A stretch of 64,000 nt of DNA, from positions 13,882,138-13,946,137 of the forward strand of contig OY783196.1 in assembly GCA_963678675.1 (NCBI GenBank), given 5' to 3'. Positions 55,656-64,000 of this stretch are shown here, in pieces. This DNA is from Xiphydria camelus. Taxonomy: Eukaryota > Arthropoda > Insecta > Hymenoptera > Xiphydriidae. The notes under the pieces are model-generated. The model had not been told where the DNA came from. It searched no databases and saw nothing but the letters and a program-made list of their open reading frames with translations. Each line of letters begins with the position of its first letter. The first letter of the stretch is position 1. Made by a program: the position numbers and the translations under genes.

Positions 55656-58600
55656 GAGGGGCTGAGAAACATAGTGGTGCAAGTCAGCAAAACCTAATTC
55701 TGCGGAAATGAACCTTTCGAATTAGTGCTAATAAAAAACTAAGTTATGTTTGTATCGTGTTTCAAAATGGTATGGATGATTAAAAATGTATCAAATTCTA
55801 TGTAATACGTCTAGTGGGTGAAAACAATGAAGGATAAAAAATTGTACTAACACAAAATGAAAGAACAAACACTTTATTATTAAGTCTACTGATCAACATC
55901 CTCCTCGTCGTCAGGCAGTGGATCCGAGTCCACAACGTTTGCAGACGTACTTATGTTTTCAAAAAAATTGTGGTGGATGGGGGGAATGTATTTTAGAAGA
56001 GACAGCATATCTCTTTTCTTTAAGTGGTTCATATTCCGCGGACCAGAATACATCGGCGCCTGCTCAACATTCTTCAGGAGTCTGGGTCGTCCGTCTTTAG
56101 TAGGCCTAATGTTGATTTCATGAAATTGAAAATATCCTCATTTAAGGTTTCTTTATAGAAGATGGTAAATGGTTTTTCTTTTTCAAACCTCAGTCACTGT
56201 ATTGACAACCAGTTTACCGCTGCACCACTTTTATTCTTGTCTCGTTTGGTTATAGCTTTTTCTAGTGACTCGGTGCTAAGCAAATCCTCTTGTGGCATTT
56301 CGATTAACATAAACTTCTTACTTCACCGTACATTTTTTATAATGCTATATCAGTCATCTGGAACAAAAATAGTCTTCTCTCTGCTCTCCTTCTCCACTAA
56401 CCCGAAATCGCTGTCATTATGTAGGTAAGAATGTCCTGATACCATAAATTTGTTGTCTATTCTATCAACAGAAGATGACTCCTGTGTTATTTTCATTAAA
56501 GTTAACGCAAGCTTAATGTTTCGGTTTTGACCAGTGCATGAGTCGCTGTAAATTACAACGTACTTTTTATTCACAACGCTGAGGTGTTTTTTTACGCAAG
56601 AGCTACTTCCTGGGAACCTAGTGATGCTATAGTCTCGTCCCAAACGTACATATACCCAATATTGTTAGCAACATCATGTACCCCGAAATTATAGCAATAC
56701 ATGTTGCGCTTATAGTATGCCTCCGAGACCGATAATTTTGGAAATGGTAAGGCTTTTTGTAGATCGATGGTAATGGTCTATATTTCGGAATTTTCTTTAG
56801 CATCTTCTCTGTCTTCTTTCAAGCTCCCTCTAGCCTTTTCTGCCTTTCTCAAGTGTAAATCATGTTCCATTTCAAGTTCACATTTCTTTTTTTCATTCTC
56901 CTCCATATCTTTTAACTGTTTGTATTGATCACAACTTTTACATGTATCCTGTGTTGGTACATGAAAATGTAAATTACATTTTGTGTTAAATATATACCTA
57001 TACAAGTATTCTTTGACAGGTTCGTAGTTGTTTGATCTGCACCATTCCACATAAAGGCTAAACATCTTTCTCAAGTTCAAAAATCAGGGTTGAGATATTT
57101 CCTATCCGGGTTATCATGTCGAGAATAGTGGCTTTGGCATGCTGAAAATAGGCTGATATGTTCTCTGCAAAATTGTCGTTGCTCTTCAGAAATTTTCTGA
57201 GCGGCTTTATGTTTTCCCCGGAGGTCCTCGCCCGGAGAGTGGTTTATCTTAAGTTTATTGATGGCTCTTGTAATCCTTCCATCAGAAATTAGAAATTTCT
57301 GTAGAAAAAACTTCTTGCAAACTCGGACTGTGATATTCGCCTTTTGTAAATAATATCGGTTTGAATGTTGTTTATTGCCCCTACTGCCATTAACATGACG
57401 CCTTTGCTTAACTTCTGTTTGGTGAATCAAACCACACAGGTACGCATTTTGCCTCGAAAAATCGGCCATTCCATAACAATTTTCAAACAGCAATTTCCTT
57501 TCATCTTCTGTGACCGATTCGATACACTTTTTTGCACAGCCACAGTCAGTATTTCGAAAAGATTTTTTATCTATCATGGCACCCTTCACATTTACGTAAG
57601 CTTTACCACTGTTGCGTAGTCGCTTTGCAGTTTCTCTTTTGGATCTTTTTCGTTGGCATTTTCGAGATTTCGTTACACCATCAGCTTCCACTGGCGGTGA
57701 GTGTGCTCCCACAGCTACAACAAGATTATCTGCCATGAAGTCCTCTGCAACCAAATTTAAAAAATGTCTTATTCGCTCAAGAAAATATTTGCGAAAGTCC
57801 TAACTGGCACTTAATTTTAGTGTCCAAACTATACAAATGTGTTTATTTAAGCCAAGTTAACTGAACTACTGAGGTTGCAGATGAAAATGGATAAGAATGA
57901 ATATTATTAACTTACCTGGCGCCTCAGATAAACAGTCACTCTCAGAAGATATTTCGTAATCCAGATCCTTGACACTATCATCACTATTGTCAATCCAATC
58001 ATTGTCAATCAACATTTACTTGACGAGGCCATTACATTTATACACAAAGTACACAGATGAATTGTTGGAGTTCCTTTACTCGAGGGACGAGCGGATAGTC
58101 TCGCCAATTGCGCTCGAGAAAAATTAAATACTGCCTGTTCGACGGTTTTTCTAAGACTGCTTTATTTTAGAAAACGGGAGGTATTTCGGCCAGGAAATAT
58201 AGGGAGTGGTGGAAGGTTGTAGGAAGGGAAGTTTACGCTTTCGTGGCATGGGAAGAGGGATTCCGAGTTTTTAGCAATAAAATTTACAGCGTGAGAGTTT
58301 TACGGGGCGACAGGGCCTTTTTGACTACCTAACTCTAGAAACTCTAGAACGGGATACCTACGGAGTAGCATAGGTACACAAGAGAATTACTCAGAATTAT
58401 ATTATTTAATAATAATTCGTGATGAGCACGACAACCAAATCCACATAACCTTATAACCTTCTTTTGAATAAACGTTTCTGAACATAGTGGTGTAACTCTG
58501 ACTTACACCATTATGATTCAGCGAGTTTAGCTCTAGTCGTTTACAACACAAAACTGATGGTGCTTTCTAGTGAAAATAGTAGAAACATGAATTATTTCGA

Positions 58601-58698
58601 AATGTTTCCAAATGAAGCTTGTGATTCTGAACCAGAATAGTGGCTTAATACAATTTCTTATTTTTGTTGACTTACACCACTATGTTTCTCAGCCCCTC
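55656..58698 (-). mobile_element. 3.0-kb transposon of the DUF7869-like class, inserted in copia pol
   Basis: ATAT at 55652-55655 and 58699-58702 flanks inverted ends GAGGGGCTGAGAAACATAGT and ACTATGTTTCTCAGCCCCTC (about 36 bp). Related AACATAGTGGTG motifs recur inside the right end (about 58492). On both sides copia pol continues (AYTKKIIEKY / SAKVVSVPADPHE). Holds one decayed gene, 55886-58015. Confidence 0.88.
55886..58015 (-). pseudogene. DUF7869-like putative transposase, decayed
   Basis: Exon 1 (58015-57916) starts MLIDNDWIDNSDDSVKDLDY and ends at CCAG|GTAAG. Exon 2 from 57744 continues in phase: RKRSKRETAKRLRNSGKAYV, CGCAKKCIESVTEDE (zinc-like), CKKFFLQKFLIS, DLRGKHKAAQKISEEQ, SHYSRHDNPDRKYLNPDF. 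After a shift come FHVPTQDTCKSCDQYK, a Glu/Lys-rich helix, and FGVHDVANNIGYMYVWDE. After another shift come YSDSCTGQNRNIKLAL, KFMVSGHSYLHNDSDFG and, at the end, KDGRPRLLKN and LLKYIPPIHHNFFENI. The HDV, YSDSCTGQNRN and HSYLHNDSD segments could hold catalytic acids, but the mechanism of this family is not established to my knowledge. At least two stops and three frameshifts. Confidence 0.7.
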
Positions 58699-59354
58699 AT
58701 ATAATATTTCTCTATTATTTTCTTAGTGTAAGCACTTTGGTGGACGACTAGAACCTTCTTGCTTCTATCGCGCAGGATTTGTACGCCAACGAACATACTT
58801 GAGTCACCGATTGTGATCTCAAAGGCGTCGCTTAGTTTTTTTAGGATTACATCTAGAGTCTTTCTCGATCTCGCAGCGATCAGTCCGTCATCTACGAACA
58901 GAGCAAGATACACCGTTTCACTTTCAAACTTTCCGACAAACATGCACTTGTCGGCTTCGCATGCTTCCAACTGAAACTCGTTTAAAAACTGCGTGAACTT
59001 TTTGTTCCAGCACCTTGGAGACTACTTCAGTCCATACAACGACTTTTGGAGTTTGCACACGACTCTTTCGTGGCTCGTTCCTCCTACGTCGTTGAGCCCC
59101 TCTGGAACCTCCATGTAGATTGTCTCGTCCAATTCCCCGTAAAGGAACGCGGTTTGGACGTCGAACTGCGTCAGCTCCAAGTCCCTCGTTGCCACCGTTG
59201 CCAGCAGCACTCTCAGCGAATCGTATCGAACCACCGGGGCGAAAGTCTCGGTGTAGTCGACTCCCTCTCTTTGCTGGAATCCCCGAGCACAGAGAGTCTT
59301 GCCTTGTATCGCCTTGTTCCTTCGTCTGGATCCTCCTTCAGTCGGAACACCCAT
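58699..59354 (-). pseudogene. Copia Pol, reverse transcriptase
   Basis: From 59354: KTLCARGFQQREGVDYTETF, APVVRYDSLRVLLATVATRD, TQFDVQTAFLYGELDETIYM, CKLQKSLYGLK then TAG (59022) where Gln is usual, then SPRCWNKKF. 58970-58703 continues with CMFVGKFESETVYLALFVDD (the polymerase FVDD box), then FVGVQILRD and AYTKKIIEKY. The TAG and the insertion at 58698 inactivate it. Confidence 0.88.
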
Positions 59355-61918
59355 TTTGAGTCGACCGTCCTCATCCCTGAGGCTCGCGGCACGAGCGACC
59401 AGGTTTGGTTCTTCTCGTGCGCGCTTAGTTCATTGCGAATGGCTACCGCCCACTGCGTGGCATCCTCACCATTCGCTGCCTCTTCAACTGTGTTTGGGAC
59501 AACGTACTCCGCGACGTTTAACTCGAGTCGATACCGTTCCGGGGGCCGGATACTCGCTTGATTTCGCAGCTCGCGTTGAGCTCGCTCAGCGCCACCTATC
59601 GCTCTGTCTCCGTCGCGTTCTTCCTCGATTCCTGCGTCCTCTTGTGATGCCTCTCGAGGCGCCTCCTGTGGTGCCTCTCTCTCGTTCTCCTCTGCGTGTG
59701 GTTGGATCTCGTTTTTCCTTGAGGGAAGTGTCGTCTCGCCTTCGTCCGTTTCCACGCCGTTGGTTATATTCCCGACTTTCTCGTGAAAAATAACATCTCT
59801 TGCGACCGAGACCCTCCTCGACACTGGATCGAATAGCCGATAATTTGCGGAGTCACCTTGATACCCGACGAAGTACGCTCGCCGCGAACGCGCGTCTAGC
59901 TTCTGCGTAAATTGCTTTGGGATGTGCACGAATACCTCGGATCCAAAAATCCGCAGATGCTCTAGATTCGGAGTCTTCCTCGTCCATTTCTCGTAAGGCG
60001 TGCTCTCGCTGTTCCAGACGGTTCGGTTCAGCACATAGACCGCAGTATTGACTGCCTCAGCCCACAAGAACTTTGGAAGACTCTTCGCGTTCAACATCGT
60101 CCTCGCGCTCTCCATGATCGTTCGGTTGTCTCGCTCAGCTCTCTCGTTTTGCTGTGGCGTGTACGGTACGGTTGTCTCGTGCTTGATTCCGCACGACGCG
60201 AGGTAATCGTCCATTTTCTGATTAGAGAATTCCTTCCCGTTGTCCGACCGAAGTGTTTTCATTGGCTGCCCAAATTTTGTGTGCACGAGTCTCTCGAAAT
60301 TTTTAAAGTTCTCAAAGACGTCTGATTTGTGTCTCATGAAATGCACGTGACGATAACCGCTCGCATCGTCTTTGAACGTTAGAAAGTATTTCATCCCACC
60401 GATCGATTCTGTTGGTACCGGCCCGCAGACATCCGTGTGGAACATCTCGCCAATCGCCGTCGATGATTTCTCTGTGCGTTCTTTGAATGGCAGCTTGTGA
60501 GCCTTTCCCAACTTGCACGCTTCGCAGAAGAACTCCCAATTGCTTGACAATGATACGCCGCTGACGAGCCCTTTTTTCACTAGATCACGGATTCCGCGTT
60601 GGCCCACGTGCCCCAGTCGCTCGTGCCACACGTTCAAATTTTGTGACGCGACGTTCGCCTCGTCCGGACTTCCCGGTTGCATCACTTTGAAAAGCAATCT
60701 GAACAGCTCGTTGCTCTGTTTTACGCCCATCGCAACTACTACATTATTGCGTGTGATCACTACCTCGTTTTCTCGAAAAGTCACTGCGAACCCGTTCGCC
60801 GTACAGACACCAACCGAAAATAAATTTTTCTTCAGCTTCGGTACGTATAACAATGTTTTGATACTTGCGTCTCGCCACACTCCGTCGATGAGCTTCTTGA
60901 TTCGCACAGTTCCTACGCCGACAATTTCGCAGACCTCGTTGTCGCCGAGCGCAATCGTTTTGTCGTCGCCCGCGTAGATTTCATATTCAGTGAGCCACTC
61001 TCGTCGGTACGTTAGGTGTCGCGATGCACCGCTGTCGGTCAGCCAGACCTCATGCGCACTCGCCGCCAGTATCTCCTCTACCGGATTCGATACACCCGTC
61101 ACTTGACCGCGCGCGCCGCCGTGCGGCACTTGACTCACTCGCGAATTCCCGTTCTTCTCCGCTACAAATGCATAGTTGTGCGCACTCTCGCTATCACTCT
61201 TTTTCTGGCGCTCGTTCTTGCACTCTCGGGCGAAGTATCCCATTTCTCGACACTTAAAACACTCAATGTCCTTTTTTCTTTGCTTTTTCTTATCATCTTT
61301 CGCTGCCACTAACGCACTCGTCGTCTCGCTGTCACTTGCGAGCCGCACGTCCTCGCGAATTAGCCTCTCGAGCAGATGATCCATTGTCTGCCGCGCGGGA
61401 TCGACACTGTCCCAGGCCGTTTGTAGCGTACTGAACTTCGTCGTAAGACTCGCTAAAACTTTTGCCATAACCGTAGTGTCCGACACAGGTTCACCGACAT
61501 CGCGAATCTGGGCCGCCAGGTTGTGCACTTTCGCCACGTGCTGCACAGCAGAATCTCCCGCGCTCATACGATACTCGTGGAATTTTTGCAACAAACTCAT
61601 TTTATTCGTTGCCGTTTTCTGCTCGTTAATTAAGCTGAGCTGATCCCACATCGCTTTCGCACTTGTACACGTGAGCACACACTGCAGCTGCGCCTCCTCC
61701 ATCGTTGACGAAATCAAAAACATCGTTTTCGCGTTGTCGCGCACCCATTGCTTCGCCTCGGCCTCGTGCCCCTCGGTCCCCGCCGGCATCACTCGCTCGC
61801 CATCCACGACGTCTTTTATCTCGTGTGCCAAAAATAATGAGTTCAGCTGGAATTTCCACCCTTGGTAATTCGTTCCGTCGAATTTCCGAACGCTCCGCGC
61901 TGAGATTGCTTCAGCCAT
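59213..61918 (-). CDS. Copia Gag, protease, integrase and start of reverse transcriptase
   Basis: One open frame of 901 residues from ATG 61918. Gag: RKFDGTNYQGWKFQLNSLFL at residue 11, UBN2-type capsid region. Nucleocapsid CCHC at about 220-233 (CFKCREMGYFARECK). Protease DSGAS at 295. Integrase: HERLGH..C..C zinc site (432-468), then D496 (FHTDVCGP), D559 (LRSDNGKEF) and E595 (QNERAERDN), giving DD35E. Connection domain with Glu/Arg-rich linker. RT begins near 835 (WAVAIRNELSAHEKNQTWSL). A frameshift near 59290 moves translation out of frame before the RT core. Gag through integrase is uninterrupted, which suggests a recent insertion. Confidence 0.93.
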   Translation of the reverse strand: MAEAISARSVRKFDGTNYQGWKFQLNSLFLAHEIKDVVDGERVMPAGTEGHEAEAKQWVRDNAKTMFLISSTMEEAQLQCVLTCTSAKAMWDQLSLINEQKTATNKMSLLQKFHEYRMSAGDSAVQHVAKVHNLAAQIRDVGEPVSDTTVMAKVLASLTTKFSTLQTAWDSVDPARQTMDHLLERLIREDVRLASDSETTSALVAAKDDKKKQRKKDIECFKCREMGYFARECKNERQKKSDSESAHNYAFVAEKNGNSRVSQVPHGGARGQVTGVSNPVEEILAASAHEVWLTDSGASRHLTYRREWLTEYEIYAGDDKTIALGDNEVCEIVGVGTVRIKKLIDGVWRDASIKTLLYVPKLKKNLFSVGVCTANGFAVTFRENEVVITRNNVVVAMGVKQSNELFRLLFKVMQPGSPDEANVASQNLNVWHERLGHVGQRGIRDLVKKGLVSGVSLSSNWEFFCEACKLGKAHKLPFKERTEKSSTAIGEMFHTDVCGPVPTESIGGMKYFLTFKDDASGYRHVHFMRHKSDVFENFKNFERLVHTKFGQPMKTLRSDNGKEFSNQKMDDYLASCGIKHETTVPYTPQQNERAERDNRTIMESARTMLNAKSLPKFLWAEAVNTAVYVLNRTVWNSESTPYEKWTRKTPNLEHLRIFGSEVFVHIPKQFTQKLDARSRRAYFVGYQGDSANYRLFDPVSRRVSVARDVIFHEKVGNITNGVETDEGETTLPSRKNEIQPHAEENEREAPQEAPREASQEDAGIEEERDGDRAIGGAERAQRELRNQASIRPPERYRLELNVAEYVVPNTVEEAANGEDATQWAVAIRNELSAHEKNQTWSLVPRASGMRTVDSKWVFRLKEDPDEGTRRYKARLSVLGDSSKERESTTPRLSPRWFDTIR

Positions 61919-62047
61919 CGCGGATTCGATTCACTAGCCCTCGCGATCCCGGCACCACGTTTTCGCACACGACCAAGGATTGCCGCCCCTCGCGCCTCGT
62001 GCCTCACGCGGCCAAATTCCCTCGCTCTCAAAACTCACTCGACGCGC

Positions 62048-62062
62048 GCTGGGCCCATAACC
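62048..62062 (-). promoter_or_regulatory. Copia primer-binding site
   Basis: The minus strand after the 5' LTR reads GGTTATGGGCCCAGC. It matches the known Drosophila copia primer site, complementary to an internal part of initiator tRNA-Met. Confidence 0.85.
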
Positions 62063-62449
62063 TGTTAAAGCAGGTGCCAGATAAGAGCAGGATGGAGTTT
62101 AAGGTTGAGGAAAACACTGGTATCAAATGGTTAATGAATTTCCGAACGCTCGACCACGTTGTACTTTTACTTTTATTAGCGCTCGAGATTGCACGTTTCC
62201 GTCTTTACAGGCTCGGCGGGACTGAGAGTTGCTATGCGCGCACGAAGGCTCGGTGGGGATCACGAGCGGGCCCGAGATCGCACGACAGTGCCCGGGCTGC
62301 ATGATCGTGCTCGAGTCTGACGGCGCCTCCCACGCCGACCGAGAGATGTCGCCGCGGCGGCGCCCGACTCGGCACTCGCTGTACGTCCAACTCAACGCGA
62401 GAGTTGGAGGTACAGTCGCCTCAGTCAATCGCGACTAACTGTTCCAATA
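62063..62449 (-). repeat. Copia 5' LTR
   Basis: On the minus strand it starts TATTGGAACAGTTAGTCGC and ends GCTTTAACA. It is 387 bp and closely similar to the split 3' LTR; only a few differences were seen (for example GCGACTAACT against GCAACTAACT). Confidence 0.9.
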
Positions 62450-63394
62450 GTGGACGTTCTTAATAGACAAGAAATTCTTCACGAATGGGTGCACTTCCCC
62501 CAAAATATGGACGAGCTAAACTCTGTCAGCAACAAGTACGATGAAATTCAAATAATATGTAATAAATGTTTAGTTCTACCATAAACATTCATTAACGGAT
62601 CAAAAAAATTTTAGGTTTTTTGAAAAATATCAATTCCCACGCATTGTAGGCGTGATTGATTGCACGCATGTCGCGATTGTCCCACCGTCAAGGAATGACC
62701 CGCTTTTTCCAGAACACATATATGTCAACAGGAAAGGCTATCATTCCATTAACACCCAATTGGTAACAGTTCCTATGCTTGAATGGTTTAAGATTTTATC
62801 ATCAACTGTACTCTCAGCTAAATTCAATCATTGTTTCCAGATATGCGATTCCGACTTGCGGATCAGGAATGTGAGCTCCCGGTTCCCTGGAAGTGCGCAC
62901 GATAATTACATTTGGAGTAATTCCAACGTGTTGCCACTGTTGAGGGAGCTGAATCGTCTGGGACACACTTATTATCTCCTCGGTAAGAGTTCTACTAATG
63001 TTTTCTTTTCTTGAGTAAAAGTTTTTATTCCTGACTCTAAAACATATATTATAGGGGATTCCGGATATGCATTGCGGCCATGGATGATGACGCCCATGCT
63101 CAACGCGGCTGCTGGTTCTCCAGAAGAATATTTTTCTCAACGATAGCGATCAATTCGCTCAGTAATAGAGAGAACCAATGGCGTGTGTTGAAAATGCGCT
63201 TCAGATGCCTTTTAAAACACCGGGCACTTCATTACCAGCCTGACTTTGCTTCTAAAATCATTAATGCATGCGTTGTACTGCACAACATGTGCATTACTGG
63301 TCAAGTTCCCGAGCCTGAGGCGGAAGAAAACGACAACATGCTTGACAAAACAATCATCGGGTTCCCGAAAGAAGACGCAACGCAGAGCTCGTAG

Positions 63395-63536
63395 CTGGAG
63401 AAAGGTTACAGTCGGTGATAGTACGTACCCTGTGGGCGCGCCGAGGGTAACAATTATATAGCAAAGAAGAATCCCACCAAAAACATCGGCGATGCAAAAC
63501 ATCTGCGAAGTACAATTACAAATATACGTGAAATCT
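63395..63536. other. No gene seen
   Basis: Short AT-rich sequence after the Harbinger stop codon. Confidence 0.5.
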
Positions 63537-63829
63537 AAGTTGGCCAAGTAATTAAAAAAATTATGAGGAATTCAAACAAATTTTTTAATGAAAAAACTTG
63601 GCGGGATTGTTTGACAAAAATTTATAATTTTAAATATTCTTTTTAAACATGTTCTTTATTTTTATAATTTTAATTTTTTGAATATTATAAGGCTTCATTG
63701 CATGTATTTTCTAGCTTCTATAATTTCCTTTTGATATTTTTTCATAATTTCTAAAACAATCCCGCCAAGTTTTTTAATTTAAAAATTTTTCTCAAATTCT
63801 CATAATTTTTTTAATTACTTGGCCAACTT
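63537..63829. mobile_element. Palindromic MITE, TTGGCCAAGTAATT ends
   Basis: AAGTTGGCCAAGTAATTAAA and TTTAATTACTTGGCCAACTT are inverted. The arms of about 80-100 bp include AACTTGGCGGGATTGTTT and AAACAATCCCGCCAAGTT. AT-rich centre. No gene. Confidence 0.85.
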
Positions 63830-64000
63830 CACGTACATTTCACGTACATTTGTAACTGTACATTTGTAACATTATCTTTTGTTACGATCTTTTCTTCTGA
63901 TTTTCTTATTATCTTTTCTTAAAGTTTTTTGATTATCTTTTCTTCATACAAATGTAATCATAATTTTTCATAAACATTTTTGTTCGTGCATTAATCTCAC
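63830..64000. repeat. AT-rich, short degenerate TTATCTTTTCTT repeats
   Basis: TTATCTTTTCTT-like units recur at about 63869, 63907 and 63930. Nothing else seen before the window ends. Confidence 0.5.

Larger units (their letters stand above)
43745..62449 (-). mobile_element. Ty1/copia retrotransposon with two later insertions
   Basis: The 5-bp target GTGGA occurs at 43740-43744 and 62450-62454. The 5' LTR is 62063-62449 and the 3' LTR is 43745-43908 plus 54645-54867; both are 387 bp. Directly after the 5' LTR (minus strand) stands GGTTATGGGCCCAG, the primer site known from Drosophila copia, which uses a fragment of initiator tRNA-Met. Total length minus the insertions at 43909-54640 and 55656-58698 and their duplications is about 4.92 kb, normal for the family. 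Gag-Pol lies on the minus strand with frameshifts and stops, so it is inactive. No envelope gene. Confidence 0.92.
43294..63394 (+). pseudogene. Second PIF/Harbinger transposase gene, split by copia
   Basis: Exons: 43294-43542 (MAGFARLIMQNEVNLLLEEL; DPFELTNRHFMKLYRLNKEM), 43627-43744, then after the copia insertion 62450-62535 (VDVLNRQEILHEWVHFP), 62615-62762, 62841-62992 and 63055-63394, with consensus splice sites. Catalytic regions: PRIVGVIDCTHVAIV (first Asp), FPGSAHDNYIW (second Asp) and SVIERTNGV (Glu), then INACVVLHNMCI, typical of Harbinger. Defects: a frame disturbance near 43690, a TAG near 63146 and a one-base shift near 63185. The last exon ends near 63394. TIRs for this gene were not identified, so it may be a transposon relic. 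It is clearly distinct in sequence from the intact transposase at 39656. Confidence 0.85.

Noticed and set aside
59046..59561. Several plus-strand frames of 80-170 codons over copia
   Set aside because: They are antisense shadows of the GC-rich gag-pol gene.
43745..62449. Endogenous retrovirus
   Set aside because: Integrase precedes reverse transcriptase and the primer site is of copia type; no envelope frame is present.

Overview
This is a gene-poor, repeat-dense stretch of animal nuclear DNA, most likely from an insect. The evidence is spliced genes with GT..AG introns, Tc1/mariner, pogo, PIF/Harbinger, Transib, piggyBac-type and copia elements, a Drosophila-copia-type primer binding site, and AT-rich DNA full of small foldback elements. 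A hymenopteran such as an ant would fit, but nothing here fixes the species. I see no rRNA, no convincing functional tRNA, no CRISPR array and no host gene that I can name. Almost every recognisable coding sequence belongs to a transposable element.

Layout. 1-7.5 kb: foldback elements whose ends read TACAGGGTG, two broken mariner copies lying head to head, a TTAA-flanked MITE, and a pogo-like transposase fragment cut by a 1.84-kb inverted duplication. 7.9-10.2 kb: a THAP-type DNA transposon with long terminal repeats. It carries a THAP fragment facing right and the first exon of a predicted SWIM/YqaJ protein facing left. 10.8-18.7 kb: a perfect hairpin, a mariner derivative, a foldback with Tc1-like ends, a decayed Tc1 transposon, a palindrome that has captured a transposase fragment, and the 3' end of a Ty3/gypsy element. 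21-25.4 kb: a SWIM zinc-finger/YqaJ nuclease pseudogene, a convergent DDE transposase fragment, and a Helitron-like 3' end with a 127-129-bp tandem array. 26.2-29.6 kb: a transposon with many nested insertions and a small intact two-exon gene that joins the two ends of a larger transposase. 35.4-41.7 kb: a 6.3-kb palindromic structure into which a PIF/Harbinger transposon (37459-41218) jumped. Its transposase is intact and its MADF-type partner gene is nearly intact.

43.3-63.4 kb is a Russian-doll nest. A second Harbinger transposase gene (43294-63394) is split by a copia retrotransposon (43745-62449, duplicated target GTGGA). Copia's left LTR is split by a 10,732-bp element with 763-bp terminal repeats (43909-54640, TGAG). 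That element holds a foldback MITE (45342-49775), whose GC-rich centre holds a Transib transposon (45900-49297, CGACG). Copia's pol gene is separately split by another transposon (55656-58698, ATAT). Removing the two insertions and their target duplications leaves a copia of about 4.9 kb with two 387-bp LTRs, which supports this reading.

The observations I rank highest are: (1) the Transib ends, which look like RAG recombination signals with spacers of 12 and 22 bp; (2) a recurring convergent pairing of a THAP/DDE transposase with a SWIM/YqaJ nuclease gene; (3) the target-duplication-supported nest; and (4) the small intact gene made from both ends of a transposase.
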